From an uncultured Porphyromonadaceae bacterium (GTDB lineage Bacteria; Bacteroidota; Bacteroidia; Bacteroidales; Muribaculaceae), in contig CAMWSV010000003.1 of assembly GCA_947177015.1 (NCBI GenBank), positions 1 to 35,650 on the forward strand: DNA of 35,650 nt, given 5' to 3'. Position numbers and translations under genes: made by a program. A model generated the notes under the pieces. That model did no database searches and was not told the DNA's origin. It saw nothing but the letters and a program-made list of their open reading frames with translations. Below are positions 9,480 to 18,641 of this stretch, piece after piece. The first letter of the stretch is position 1, and every line of letters begins with the position of its first letter.

Positions 9480-11618
9480 TTACTCGCCTGCCTCGAATTT
9501 GTAGATGTTATTTTCAATCTTGTTGGCACCGCGCATCATGCGTTCGATATCGGGCTGGAACATCTGGCGATACTGAGCATCGTAAGTAGCGGCATCGTAG
9601 GGAGTGGTATCCTTCTTAGCGCCGTTGACCACATAGCCGTATACACCATCATCACCCTTCACGAGGATAACCTTCTTGCCGGGCTTGCTGCCTGCGATCT
9701 GACCCATAACTACGGGATCCTGAACGCCGCTGCGCATTGAGAAGCGGAACTGATCGAGTTGGTTGGGTTCTACGCCCATCGCAGTGGCGAGTTGCTGGAG
9801 CGAACCGGTCTTCGAGCCGTATTGCTTCATCATCTCATCGCCTGCCTTAGAACGACGTACCTTATCAGTGAGATATTCCTTAACCTCCTTGTTGGTCATG
9901 GGGATGTAGTCCTTATATTCGCTGTTTACAGCGGCTACGTAGAGCGCCGGAGATGCCGCATCTTTAGATTCGTAGATTCCTGAAACCTGACCGGGCTTTC
10001 CGTCGATCATCACCCAACGCACCACCTGGCGTGAATCGGGATAATACATATTGTAACCCTTCATACGGGGCACAGCGTCTGAACTCTGAGTGAGTTCGAA
10101 TTCCTGGATATTGTAGCCTTCCTTCTGAGCGTTCTTGGCGAAGGCAGCCGCAGTGTTATTGGCGGCAAGGAACTTCTCAAGTTTTGTACGGGCATCGTTG
10201 ACAGTCACTGCCGAGGGGTGCAATTCATATTCCACGATTTCGTAGTCATAGATTTCCTTAGCGGGGCTCTGCTTGGCGAGTTGGGCGATTACTGCGCCAC
10301 CTTCGTTCTCAACGAGAGTGATGTATTTGCCACCTGCATTCTTCAATGAGTCGAGTTGACCTGCCTGCAGAGCGTCAACCTTGCCATTGGCGTTATAGAG
10401 AGCGATCCATTCAGCAGCCTGCACCATCACACTGTCGGCGGGGAACTTGCCAGCGATTGAATCTACGGGCACACCGCCATTAAGCGATGCGAGCACCTTT
10501 GCGGGGAGGGCCTTGCCTGCCACCTGAACGAGATTGAGTTGGATTGAGTCAACTTCCACGCTCTTCTTGCCCATCTTGACGATAGTGAATCCGCGAAGAC
10601 TCTCTGCAACTACGCTCACGCTGTCTTTGGGAGCGGAAGTCACGAAGTTCTTTACCGCGCCTGCCGGGATGTCGGAAGCACGCTGCGAACGTTTTTCCAC
10701 CGCGATACCTTCCTTGCGGAGATTTTTGTCGATAGAGCCGCTGCTGTCGCGCATGGCGATGGCAGTGTTCAGAGCGAGTTGGGAAGCCGCTGCACGGTCG
10801 GCTTCGCTCGGAGAAACGTTGACGGCGATGAATGAGATAGCCTTTGTGGGCTCTTCAACCTTGAATTTACCCTTTTCGGCATCGTAAGCCTGCTTGAGGT
10901 CGGCATCGCTAACAGGATATTTCTTCTCGTCGAGTTGTCCATAGGGGCGATATGCGAGGCTCACCTGCATGAGTTCCACGGCATCGTTGTAGAGAGCCTT
11001 GCGGTCGAGGTCATTGGCTTGCACTGTGCCGGCGAGGAGTTGCACGTATGCCTGGCGGGCGATTGTCTGCTTAGCCTCGGCTTCGAGAGCGAGCCATGCC
11101 TTCTGGAGGGGCTCCACCTGCTGCTGGGTGAGGTTGTTGCGTTTAGGATTGAAAATGATTTCGTGCACCTGAGCCATGCTGGTCACGTTGACGTTCATGC
11201 CCTGCAGGGCGCGTACGATCTGCATCTGCTCCGGTGTGGGCTGCGGGCTTTCCAAAAGATAGCGGCGAAGCATTGTCTCCGATGAGGGGACACCCAACTT
11301 ATTGACGGCGCGATCCACGAGTTTTTCGCTCACGAGTTGGTTGAGCGCCATCTGCGGCAGGAGTTGCACGTCGAAGTTAGCCACCTGCTGGGGGTTCTGC
11401 TGGCGGGCCTGCTCAAGTTGCTGATTGAGTTCCTCGCGCTTACGCTGATAATCCATGTAATCGATTTTCTCGCCTCCTACTTTCGCCACGCGGGTGTGGT
11501 CGCCGAAGAGGTTACGGCCGTTGGTGATCGCATCTCCGAGGATGAATGCAAGGAGCGCGACGAAAATCACGACCAGTAGAAACACTGATTTGCTTCTGAT
11601 TTTCTCTAATGTTGCCAT
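9480..11618 (-). CDS. SurA N-terminal domain / PpiD-like peptidylprolyl isomerase, membrane anchored (712 aa)
   Basis: MATLEKIRSKSVFLLVVIFVALLAFILGD N-terminal TM followed by VAKVGGEKIDYMDYQRKREELNQQ, typical of PpiD/SurA_N_3 proteins. Confidence 0.85.
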   Translation of the reverse strand: MATLEKIRSKSVFLLVVIFVALLAFILGDAITNGRNLFGDHTRVAKVGGEKIDYMDYQRKREELNQQLEQARQQNPQQVANFDVQLLPQMALNQLVSEKLVDRAVNKLGVPSSETMLRRYLLESPQPTPEQMQIVRALQGMNVNVTSMAQVHEIIFNPKRNNLTQQQVEPLQKAWLALEAEAKQTIARQAYVQLLAGTVQANDLDRKALYNDAVELMQVSLAYRPYGQLDEKKYPVSDADLKQAYDAEKGKFKVEEPTKAISFIAVNVSPSEADRAAASQLALNTAIAMRDSSGSIDKNLRKEGIAVEKRSQRASDIPAGAVKNFVTSAPKDSVSVVAESLRGFTIVKMGKKSVEVDSIQLNLVQVAGKALPAKVLASLNGGVPVDSIAGKFPADSVMVQAAEWIALYNANGKVDALQAGQLDSLKNAGGKYITLVENEGGAVIAQLAKQSPAKEIYDYEIVEYELHPSAVTVNDARTKLEKFLAANNTAAAFAKNAQKEGYNIQEFELTQSSDAVPRMKGYNMYYPDSRQVVRWVMIDGKPGQVSGIYESKDAASPALYVAAVNSEYKDYIPMTNKEVKEYLTDKVRRSKAGDEMMKQYGSKTGSLQQLATAMGVEPNQLDQFRFSMRSGVQDPVVMGQIAGSKPGKKVILVKGDDGVYGYVVNGAKKDTTPYDAATYDAQYRQMFQPDIERMMRGANKIENNIYKFEAGE

Positions 11619-11744
11619 TCTTTTGGTATACCTATTGTTACGTTGTTGTTACGATATTGATTCTTACACACTTACGCCATCCTCTCACCTCATTCTGAAT
11701 GTCACGGGCCTTTCAGATGGAGCGAGATCGGCGCTATTATCGGG

Positions 11745-11776
11745 CAAAGATAATGATTTTTATTATATTACGCAAG
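11745..11776 (-). promoter_or_regulatory. Bacteroidetes-type promoter for the PpiD-like gene
   Basis: Minus strand CTTG - 20 bp - TATCTTTG (-33 11773-11776; -7 11745-11752). Confidence 0.6.
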
Positions 11777-11833
11777 ATTTTTCCTGGTTTAGACGCGTTT
11801 TTAAAGGCTTTTTAACCGCCTGATTTACTTTTT

Positions 11834-13282
11834 TTATGGAATTCTACCTCCTAATGCCTCTATCTCTCCGCGCCGTTCGCGGGCGAGTTGCAGCAAATAA
11901 TCGAGGGCTGCCTGGCGACTGTTCTCAACCTTGCCGTCGAGAATGGCATCTTTGATTTCCTGCTTGAGGACGGCGAGTATCGGACCATCCTGCAGTCCGA
12001 GAATTTCCTTGATGTCGTTGCCGTTGACGGGATTCTTCCATGTGCGGTAGTCGTCGGCGGCTATAATCTCTTCCATGCGCTTGCGCAGTCGGGAAAAGCC
12101 GTCGAGTTGCCGGCGCACCTTGTCGGGATTCTTCGAGGTGATGTCTGCCTCGCAGAGCATCATGAGGTCTTCGAGATCCATCCCGGAGTCGGTGATAAGG
12201 CGGCGCACGCCGCTGTCGCTGACCCCGGCATCAGCCACACTCTGCGGGCGCATGTGAAGCCCCACGAGTTTAGCCACGTATTTCATCTTGTCGTTCTGGG
12301 GGAGTTTCATGCGCTTGAAGATGCGCGGTATCATCTTCTCGCCGATGAAGTTGTGGTTATGGAAGGTCCAGCCTATATGTTCGTCCCAGCGTTTCACGCG
12401 GGGTTTGGCGATGTCGTGCAGCAGCGCTGCCCAGCGCAGCCATTCGTTGTCGCTTTTCTCAGCCACGTTGTCGAGCACCTGCAGCGTATGGAAGAAGTTG
12501 TCCTTGTGGCCGCGTCCTTCGTGAGTCTCCACCCCTTTGAGCGCCACCAATTCGGGAAAAATTATCTCCAAGAGCCCCGCCATATCGAGGAGTTTGAAAC
12601 CCACCGAGGGGCGCTGGCTGCGCATGATCTTGCCGAGTTCGTCGTTGATGCGTTCCTTGGTGATAATCTCTATGCGCTTGCGGTTGCGGGCAATCGCCTT
12701 GAAGGTTTCGGGATGGATACGGAAGTTTAATTGGGTGGCGAAGCGGATGGCGCGCATCATCCGGAGGGGATCGTCGGAGAAAGTGATATCCGGATCGAGG
12801 GGCGTACGGATTATGCGTGCTTCGAGGTCGGCGATTCCGTCGAAGGGGTCGATAAGTTCGCCGAAGCGATCTTTATTGACGCATATCGCCATGGCGTTGA
12901 TTGTGAAGTCACGGCGCTCCATATCATCCTTGAGGGTGCCGTCTTCCACTATGGGATTGCGCGATTCGCGGTGGTAGGATTCTTTGCGCGCCCCCACGAA
13001 TTCGAGTTCCATGTCACCGTCGCGGAGTTGGGCGGTGCCGTAGTTGGCATACACCGCGAGATGAGGCTTACGATGCTTCACTTGCGCAAGATTATCCGCC
13101 ACTTTCTGCGCCAATTCGATACCCGAACCTACCGTGACGAAGTCCACATCCTTCGAGCGGCGGTCAAGGAATATATCGCGCACATAGCCTCCCACCACGT
13201 AGGCTTCTCTGCCGAGCGAGTCGGCGGCATCGCCCACGAGCCGGAAAGCCCGATGCGTAAGTCTATCTTTAAGATTCATCAA
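11834..13282 (-). CDS. CCA tRNA nucleotidyltransferase with HD domain
   Basis: AYVVGGYVRDIFLDRRSKDVDFVTVG (class II NTase), RRDFTINAMAI, LRMMRAIRFA, and HD domain LLHDIAKP. Confidence 0.93.
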   Translation of the reverse strand: MMNLKDRLTHRAFRLVGDAADSLGREAYVVGGYVRDIFLDRRSKDVDFVTVGSGIELAQKVADNLAQVKHRKPHLAVYANYGTAQLRDGDMELEFVGARKESYHRESRNPIVEDGTLKDDMERRDFTINAMAICVNKDRFGELIDPFDGIADLEARIIRTPLDPDITFSDDPLRMMRAIRFATQLNFRIHPETFKAIARNRKRIEIITKERINDELGKIMRSQRPSVGFKLLDMAGLLEIIFPELVALKGVETHEGRGHKDNFFHTLQVLDNVAEKSDNEWLRWAALLHDIAKPRVKRWDEHIGWTFHNHNFIGEKMIPRIFKRMKLPQNDKMKYVAKLVGLHMRPQSVADAGVSDSGVRRLITDSGMDLEDLMMLCEADITSKNPDKVRRQLDGFSRLRKRMEEIIAADDYRTWKNPVNGNDIKEILGLQDGPILAVLKQEIKDAILDGKVENSRQAALDYLLQLARERRGEIEALGGRIP

Positions 13283-13346
13283 TTTCAGTTTAAATTAACC
13301 CCGTCACCATCCTCACATTCCGCTTATTTAAAGCGGATGGGCGAGT

Positions 13347-14549
13347 TTAAAGCAGATCGGTGAGTTCTTCGGGGAAGGGGGTCAGATTCTGCAATCCGCC
13401 GGGGGTGACTACATAGGTATTCTCCACGCCTACGGCTCCCACTCCGGGGATTACGAATTTCGGCTCGATGGCGAGGGTCATGTCGGCTTCGAGTCTGACA
13501 CGGTTTCTGGGCGTGATCGGGGGCGCCTCGTTGAGTTCGATACCTACTCCGTGACCGATGAAGGCGGCCTGCTGGCGATGCCCCATGAAGTATTGTTCGA
13601 GCCCCTCCTCTTCCACAATGGCGTGGGCGCGGTCGTAGAGTTCGCGCACCTCAACTCCGGGCACTGCGATTTTCTCAAGTTCGCGCAGGATACGGCGCGA
13701 ACATTCGTGGGCGTCGCGTGCGAGTTGGTCAACCTCTCCGATGGTCCATACACGGGTCATATCAGTCTGCCATCCGTTGAAGCATCCGTTCATGTCTACC
13801 ATCACGGTCTGCCCGGGTTTAAGTATATCGCCGCAGGCGCCGCAGGGCAATGCGGGTGATACTCCGGCTCCTCCCATAGCGAAGTCGTAGGGGGAGGGAG
13901 CGTCGGCATTATCACCGCTTATCACTGAACCGAGGTTGATCTCCATAAGGTTGCCGGAGGTGCGCAGGAATCCGAGATTACCTTCAAGTCGGAGCACTCT
14001 CTCTATTTCCACCTGGAGTTCCACATCGGTCATGTCGCGTTTATAGAGTCCGGTGATGCGGGAATATGCCGCCATCTGATGCTCACCGTCTTCGCGCATA
14101 AGTCTGATTTCGTAGGGGGTCTTGGTCATTCTCGCCTTGCGCATCACATCGGAGGCATTGCATATCGTGGCATCGGGATATAGTTTGCCAAGTCGCTGCA
14201 CTTCACTATAGGACAGCGTGTCGAGTTCGAGGCCGAAGGCGGCAGGCGCAGCAAATCCGAGGCGGGTCAATTCGGCGGGGATCATCTCGGGCTTGCGTAT
14301 CTCCACCACGTCTTTGCCATTGACATTAAAGCAGTTCGGGCGTATAAGGAAATATACCATTTTACCGGATTTCTCCATATATATATATCCTCTGAAGAAT
14401 CTGCCAGCCATATAGAATACGTTGGCGTTTGAAGCCAGGAGCATGGCGTCCATACCGGCTTCATCCATCAGCGTAGTTATTTTTTGTAAGCGGAGCCCCA
14501 CCTCTGGGCGGAGCTCCGGTATAAGTAATTCGATATTATTGTTTTCCAT
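13347..14549 (-). CDS. M24-family Xaa-Pro peptidase / aminopeptidase P-like
   Basis: MVDMNGCFNGWQTDMTRVWTIG, FIGHGVGIELNEAPPI, TLAIEPKFVIPGVGAVGVENTYVV match M24 metal-ligand blocks. Confidence 0.9.
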   Translation of the reverse strand: MENNNIELLIPELRPEVGLRLQKITTLMDEAGMDAMLLASNANVFYMAGRFFRGYIYMEKSGKMVYFLIRPNCFNVNGKDVVEIRKPEMIPAELTRLGFAAPAAFGLELDTLSYSEVQRLGKLYPDATICNASDVMRKARMTKTPYEIRLMREDGEHQMAAYSRITGLYKRDMTDVELQVEIERVLRLEGNLGFLRTSGNLMEINLGSVISGDNADAPSPYDFAMGGAGVSPALPCGACGDILKPGQTVMVDMNGCFNGWQTDMTRVWTIGEVDQLARDAHECSRRILRELEKIAVPGVEVRELYDRAHAIVEEEGLEQYFMGHRQQAAFIGHGVGIELNEAPPITPRNRVRLEADMTLAIEPKFVIPGVGAVGVENTYVVTPGGLQNLTPFPEELTDLL

Positions 14550-14704
14550 TACTTAAGGGATTTTCAAGACTGCGGATGAAAAGTCGCGGAGTCTGATGGG
14601 GTGTTTAGAGATGGTTGATTTGCAAAATTAGTAATTTTTTTGCAAAAATCAAGTTTTTGGGATAAAATATAGGGGAGGAGCGGGGCGGGCTAATTCGGGT
14701 TGGA

Positions 14705-14736
14705 GTTGCGGGAAACGAAAATTTGTTGTAATTTTG
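14705..14736 (+). promoter_or_regulatory. Bacteroidetes-type promoter for the SulP gene
   Basis: GTTG - 20 bp - TAATTTTG (14729-14736), 60 nt upstream of the start codon. Confidence 0.55.
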
Positions 14737-14795
14737 CAGAATCTTTTTCAATTTTGATCAGTGCCTGAGGGCGCTCATGAGTAACATTTTGACTT

Positions 14796-16493
14796 ATGGA
14801 TTTTCATCATTCTTTAGACTTCCGCCCTGCTTCGCTCAAATTATTCAAGGGTGGCTATTCATTTTCCAAATTTAAGTCTGATCTTATAGCGGGCATCATC
14901 GTGGGCATCGTGGCGCTGCCGCTGGCTATCGCGTTCGCTATCGCTTCGGGTGTGAACCCTTCGGTGGGTCTGATCACTGCCATCATCGGCGGCTTCATCG
15001 TGTCGGCACTCGGAGGCAATTCGGTGCAGATCGGGGGTCCCACAGGCGCCTTCATCGTGATCGTCTATAATATCATCTCACTCTATGGGCTGTCGGGTCT
15101 TGCTATCGCTACTTTCATGGCGGGCGGGATTCTGGTACTGATGGGGGTGTTTAAGTTAGGCACGGTAATCAAGTTTATCCCCTACCCTATCGTGGTGGGT
15201 TTCACGGCGGGTATCGCGCTCACTATCTTCTCGACTCAGATGCCGGATTTCTTCGGCCTCTCGATCGCTGAGAAATTGCCGGCTGATTTCATCGGCAAGT
15301 GGGGCGTATATTTGCGATATTTCCATACTATCGATTGGGCCACTGCCGGTGTGGGCATAGTCTCACTCCTCCTTATTATATGGACTCCCAAGATTTCCAA
15401 GAAACTTCCGGGCGCGCTGGTGGCTATCGTGGTAATGACTATTTTCGTATGGATCATGAATTCCATGGGTTATCTTGAGGGGGTGGAGACGATCGGTATG
15501 CGTTTCAAAAACCTCACCACGGACATCCCGCATCCCCACTCCATCGGCATCAATATGGAGAGCATCAATCTCCTTCTCCCCTCGGCGTTTACTATCGCGG
15601 TGCTCGGCGCCATCGAGTCGCTGCTGTCTGCCACGGTGGCTGACGGTGTCACCGGCGGTCGCACCAATTCCAACACCGAACTTATCGGTCAGGGTCTTGC
15701 CAACATCACGGTGCCTTTCTTCGGGGGTATTCCGGTCACCGGCGCTATCGCGCGCACTATGACCAATATCACCAATGGCGGTCGCACTCCGGTGGCAGGT
15801 ATCATCCATGCCGTTGTGCTCCTCCTTGTATATCTCTTCCTCATGCCGCTCATCAATCTCGTGCCTATGGCTTGTCTGGGGGCTGTGCTTATCGTGGTGG
15901 CTTACAACATGAGCGGCTGGCGCACGGTGGTGGGTATCTTCCGCAATCCCAAGAGTGATATCTCTGTGCTTATAGTGACATTCCTTCTCACCGTGATATT
16001 CGACCTTACTATCGCTATCGAAATGGGTCTGCTCCTGGCGGTGGTGCTCTTCCTTCGCCGCGTTATGGAGAATACATCGGTTCGCGTATATGGTCAGCAA
16101 TTAGATGCCGCCGACGGCGATCTCTCCACACATGAGGTTCTTGACCTCGCGAAGGGTGTGGGAGTGTATGAGATTGACGGACCGTTCTTCTTCGGTGTTG
16201 CCACTAAGTTTGATGAAGTGATGCGCACCTCACGCATGAACGAGACTCCGAAGGTGCGTATCATCCGCATGAGGAAGGTGCCCTTTATCGATGCCACGGG
16301 CGTTCACAACCTTGAGATTCTCATCACTTCTGCCAAGGATGAGGGAATCGTGACCGTACTTTCGGGCGTAAATCCGGGCGTGAGCGAGACTCTGCATAAG
16401 GCGGGAATCGACAAACTCATCGGCAGCGAAAATATCTGCTCTCACATCTCGGAGGCTGTAGAAAGAGCCAATGCGATCGCTGAAGCAAAATAA
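14796..16493 (+). CDS. SulP-family inorganic anion transporter with C-terminal STAS domain
   Basis: SDLIAGIIVGIVALPLAIAFAIASGVNPSVGLITAIIGGF, GGIPVTGAIARTMTNITNGGRTPVAGI; C-terminal VRIIRMRKVPFIDATGVHNLE STAS. Confidence 0.95.
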   Translation: MDFHHSLDFRPASLKLFKGGYSFSKFKSDLIAGIIVGIVALPLAIAFAIASGVNPSVGLITAIIGGFIVSALGGNSVQIGGPTGAFIVIVYNIISLYGLSGLAIATFMAGGILVLMGVFKLGTVIKFIPYPIVVGFTAGIALTIFSTQMPDFFGLSIAEKLPADFIGKWGVYLRYFHTIDWATAGVGIVSLLLIIWTPKISKKLPGALVAIVVMTIFVWIMNSMGYLEGVETIGMRFKNLTTDIPHPHSIGINMESINLLLPSAFTIAVLGAIESLLSATVADGVTGGRTNSNTELIGQGLANITVPFFGGIPVTGAIARTMTNITNGGRTPVAGIIHAVVLLLVYLFLMPLINLVPMACLGAVLIVVAYNMSGWRTVVGIFRNPKSDISVLIVTFLLTVIFDLTIAIEMGLLLAVVLFLRRVMENTSVRVYGQQLDAADGDLSTHEVLDLAKGVGVYEIDGPFFFGVATKFDEVMRTSRMNETPKVRIIRMRKVPFIDATGVHNLEILITSAKDEGIVTVLSGVNPGVSETLHKAGIDKLIGSENICSHISEAVERANAIAEAK

Positions 16494-16504
16494 TTTTGAA
16501 AAAA

Positions 16505-16536
16505 TTTGCTAAATTGAAAAAAAACGACTAACTTTG
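16505..16536 (+). promoter_or_regulatory. Promoter of tRNA-Pro
   Basis: TTTG (16505-16508) - 20 bp - TAACTTTG (16529-16536), about 20 nt before the tRNA. Confidence 0.7.
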
Positions 16537-16556
16537 CAGTCGCAAACTAAAGGAAT

Positions 16557-16629
16557 CGGGGTGTAGCGCAGTTGGTAGCGTGCTACGTTCGGGACGTAGA
16601 GGTCGGGCGTTCGAGTCGCCTCACCCCGA
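16557..16629 (+). tRNA. tRNA-Pro (anticodon CGG)
   Basis: Acceptor stem CGGGGTG/CACCCCG, anticodon arm CTACG-TTCGGGA-CGTAG, T arm GGGCG-TTCGAGT-CGCCT. No encoded CCA. Confidence 0.93.
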
Positions 16630-16638
16630 CAACCTTTA

Positions 16639-16670
16639 AAAAGGAATCGGCTTTTCAGCCGATTCCTTTT
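16639..16670 (+). terminator. Terminator of tRNA-Pro
   Basis: AAAAGGAATCGGC-TTTTCA-GCCGATTCCTTTT hairpin with T-rich tail. Confidence 0.85.
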
Positions 16671-16731
16671 ATTTTCCCCCCAATTTCATCGATACATTAA
16701 AATTTTTGGTAAGATTTGATGATTGATACTA

Positions 16732-16771
16732 AATTTTGTCGGTTTTTTTACGTAAAAAAACCGACAAAATT
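16732..16771. repeat. Perfect 19-bp inverted repeat, 2-nt centre (bidirectional terminator-like)
   Basis: AATTTTGTCGGTTTTTTTA-CG-TAAAAAAACCGACAAAATT between converging SulP/tRNA and metK. Confidence 0.8.
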
Positions 16772-16802
16772 ATTATCTCCATCTATTTAAGTGGTTAATA
16801 GA

Positions 16803-16848
16803 AAAGAAAGCTGTGAGTTTGGGAGTACCCAAACTCACAGCTTTCTTT
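16803..16848. terminator. Bidirectional terminator-like hairpin, 21-bp perfect stem
   Basis: AAAGAAAGCTGTGAGTTTGGG-AGTA-CCCAAACTCACAGCTTTCTTT, downstream of the metK stop. Confidence 0.8.
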
Positions 16849-16978
16849 CTGATATTCGATATTTTCCGAGTACTAAGCGAATGCTAAGGAGACACTAACA
16901 TAGAATTTTGATTAGCGGACACTTAGTGATAATTTAGTGCATTTTAGCGTTCGGTACAATATTCATATAAGATGTGGA

Positions 16979-18301
16979 TTACTGGATATTAAAGATGCGG
17001 CGGATTTCGTCAACGGCATCGAGTTTCTCCCAGGTGAAGAGTTCGACTTCGCGCTCGATGGGGTCTTTCTCGTAGCGTGAGTGGAAGGTCTTCTTCACGG
17101 TGCGCGGTTCGCGACCTACGTGGCCGTAGGCGGCTGTCTCCAGATAGATGGGGTTGCGGAGTTTCAGACGGTCTTCGATGGCACGCGGGCGCATATCAAA
17201 CAGATCTTTTACCCGGGCTGCAATTTCAGCATCACTGAGGTTTACCTTGGCTGTGCCGTAAGTGTTGATGAAGAGGCTCACCGGCTCTGCCTTACCGATG
17301 GCGTATGCCACCTGCACGAGCACTTCGCCAGCCACTCCGGCCGCCACAAGATTCTTGGCAATGTGACGACACGCATACGCTGCCGAACGGTCTACTTTAG
17401 ACGGGTCTTTGCCCGAGAATGCACCCCCGCCGTGTGCGCCGCGACCGCCGTAGGTGTCTACGATAATCTTGCGTCCGGTGAGTCCGGTATCTCCGTGCGG
17501 ACCTCCGATGACGAATTTGCCGGTAGGATTCACGTGGAGTTTCAGATCAGCGTCAAAGAGTTTCTGCACATCTTCGGGGAGAGTGGCGATCACTCTCGGC
17601 AGGAGCACGTCGCGCACATCGCGGTAGATGATGTCGTGCATCTCCTGATCGGCTTTATCCTGAGCCTGCTTGGTGTCGTCGAGAGGGAGCACAAATTCAT
17701 CGTGCTGAGTGGAGACTACGATTGTGTCGATACGCACGGGCTTGCCGTTCTCATCATATTCCACAGTGACCTGGCTCTTGGCGTCGGGACGCAGATATGT
17801 GGAGAGTTTCCCCTTGCGGTAATAGTTCATTGCGTCCCCCTCGCGACGAATCTTGGCGAGTTCCACGAGCAAGCGGTGAGAGAGGTCTATTGTGAGGGGC
17901 ATATAAGTGTCGGTCTCATCTACGGCGTAACCGAACATCATTCCCTGGTCGCCGGCTCCCTGTTCCTCCTCCACTTCGCGGCTCACACCGCGGTTGATGT
18001 CGGCACTCTGTTCGTGAATGGCAGAGAGCAGACCCAATGAATCGGCATCAAACCGGTATGCCCCGCGATTATAACCGATGCGATTTATAACGTCGCGCGC
18101 AGCGGCGGGGATATCTACGTATGCCTGCGATGTCACCTCGCCAGCCACTACCACCTGCCCGGTGGTGCAGAGTGTCTCGATAGCCACGTGGCTCTGAGGG
18201 TCGCGCGCAAGGAATTCGTCGAGGAGTGCGTCGGAAATCTGGTCCGATACTTTGTCGGGGTGTCCCTCCGACACTGATTCAGAAGTGAATAAATAGTGCA
18301 T
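16979..18301 (-). CDS. metK: S-adenosylmethionine synthetase
   Basis: [60 protein letters not shown] are MetK signatures. Confidence 0.97.
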   Translation of the reverse strand: MHYLFTSESVSEGHPDKVSDQISDALLDEFLARDPQSHVAIETLCTTGQVVVAGEVTSQAYVDIPAAARDVINRIGYNRGAYRFDADSLGLLSAIHEQSADINRGVSREVEEEQGAGDQGMMFGYAVDETDTYMPLTIDLSHRLLVELAKIRREGDAMNYYRKGKLSTYLRPDAKSQVTVEYDENGKPVRIDTIVVSTQHDEFVLPLDDTKQAQDKADQEMHDIIYRDVRDVLLPRVIATLPEDVQKLFDADLKLHVNPTGKFVIGGPHGDTGLTGRKIIVDTYGGRGAHGGGAFSGKDPSKVDRSAAYACRHIAKNLVAAGVAGEVLVQVAYAIGKAEPVSLFINTYGTAKVNLSDAEIAARVKDLFDMRPRAIEDRLKLRNPIYLETAAYGHVGREPRTVKKTFHSRYEKDPIEREVELFTWEKLDAVDEIRRIFNIQ

Positions 18302-18383
18302 ATTCTAATTTTCTTGTTTATTTTTCAATTTTATTATACGTATGGACGCAAAATATACGTTCGAGCCTGCACATATCTACATA

Positions 18384-18422
18384 AAGAAAGCATTTCCGGC
18401 TTATTGCTGAAAATGCTTTCTT
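18384..18422 (-). promoter_or_regulatory. Hairpin in the metK leader (possible expression platform)
   Basis: AAGAAAGCATTT...AAATGCTTTCTT pairing between the aptamer-like element and the metK start codon. Confidence 0.45.
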
Positions 18423-18503
18423 AACTCTTTATGCAGTCTGCGGCGTCAGGCATAGCGCGCAGATTGATTTTTCATTTCAAGGGGAGAGACGCTACGTGGG
18501 CGA

Positions 18504-18609
18504 CATCATCCTTGCAAAGAGCAGTTTTAGCATTTTTTTTGGAGGTTGCAAGCAGCCAAATTTGTCCTCCTGATATTTCAACTCATACGCACGGGGCGTA
18601 AGGATGATG
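18504..18609 (-). ncRNA. SAM-riboswitch-like leader (SAM-I clan candidate) upstream of metK
   Basis: On the minus strand a closing 10-bp helix CATCATCCTT/AAGGATGATG encloses GGAGG-ACAAATTTGGCTGCTTGCAA-CCTCC followed by AAAATGCTAAAAC. The GCTTGCAACC and TGCTAAAAC segments resemble the conserved SAM-I core. It sits between a promoter and metK. Confidence 0.62.
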
Positions 18610-18641
18610 CAAAGTTAATACTTTTTTCCGATATTTCCAAA
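18610..18641 (-). promoter_or_regulatory. Promoter of the metK leader
   Basis: Minus strand TTTG (18638-18641) - 20 bp - TAACTTTG (18610-18617), abutting the aptamer-like element. Confidence 0.7.

Noticed and set aside
8732-11618. A possible myo-inositol-phosphate synthase next to pgpA
   Set aside because: The only ORF there is the PpiD/SurA-like foldase; no Rossmann-type MIP synthase sequence found in any listed frame.
15363-16100. 245-aa minus-strand ORF opposite SulP
   Set aside because: His/Asp/Glu-rich translation typical of the complement of a membrane-protein gene; SulP motifs on the plus strand are decisive.
17081-18040. 319-aa plus-strand ORF opposite metK
   Set aside because: Shadow ORF of MetK in GC-rich coding DNA; no recognisable motif.
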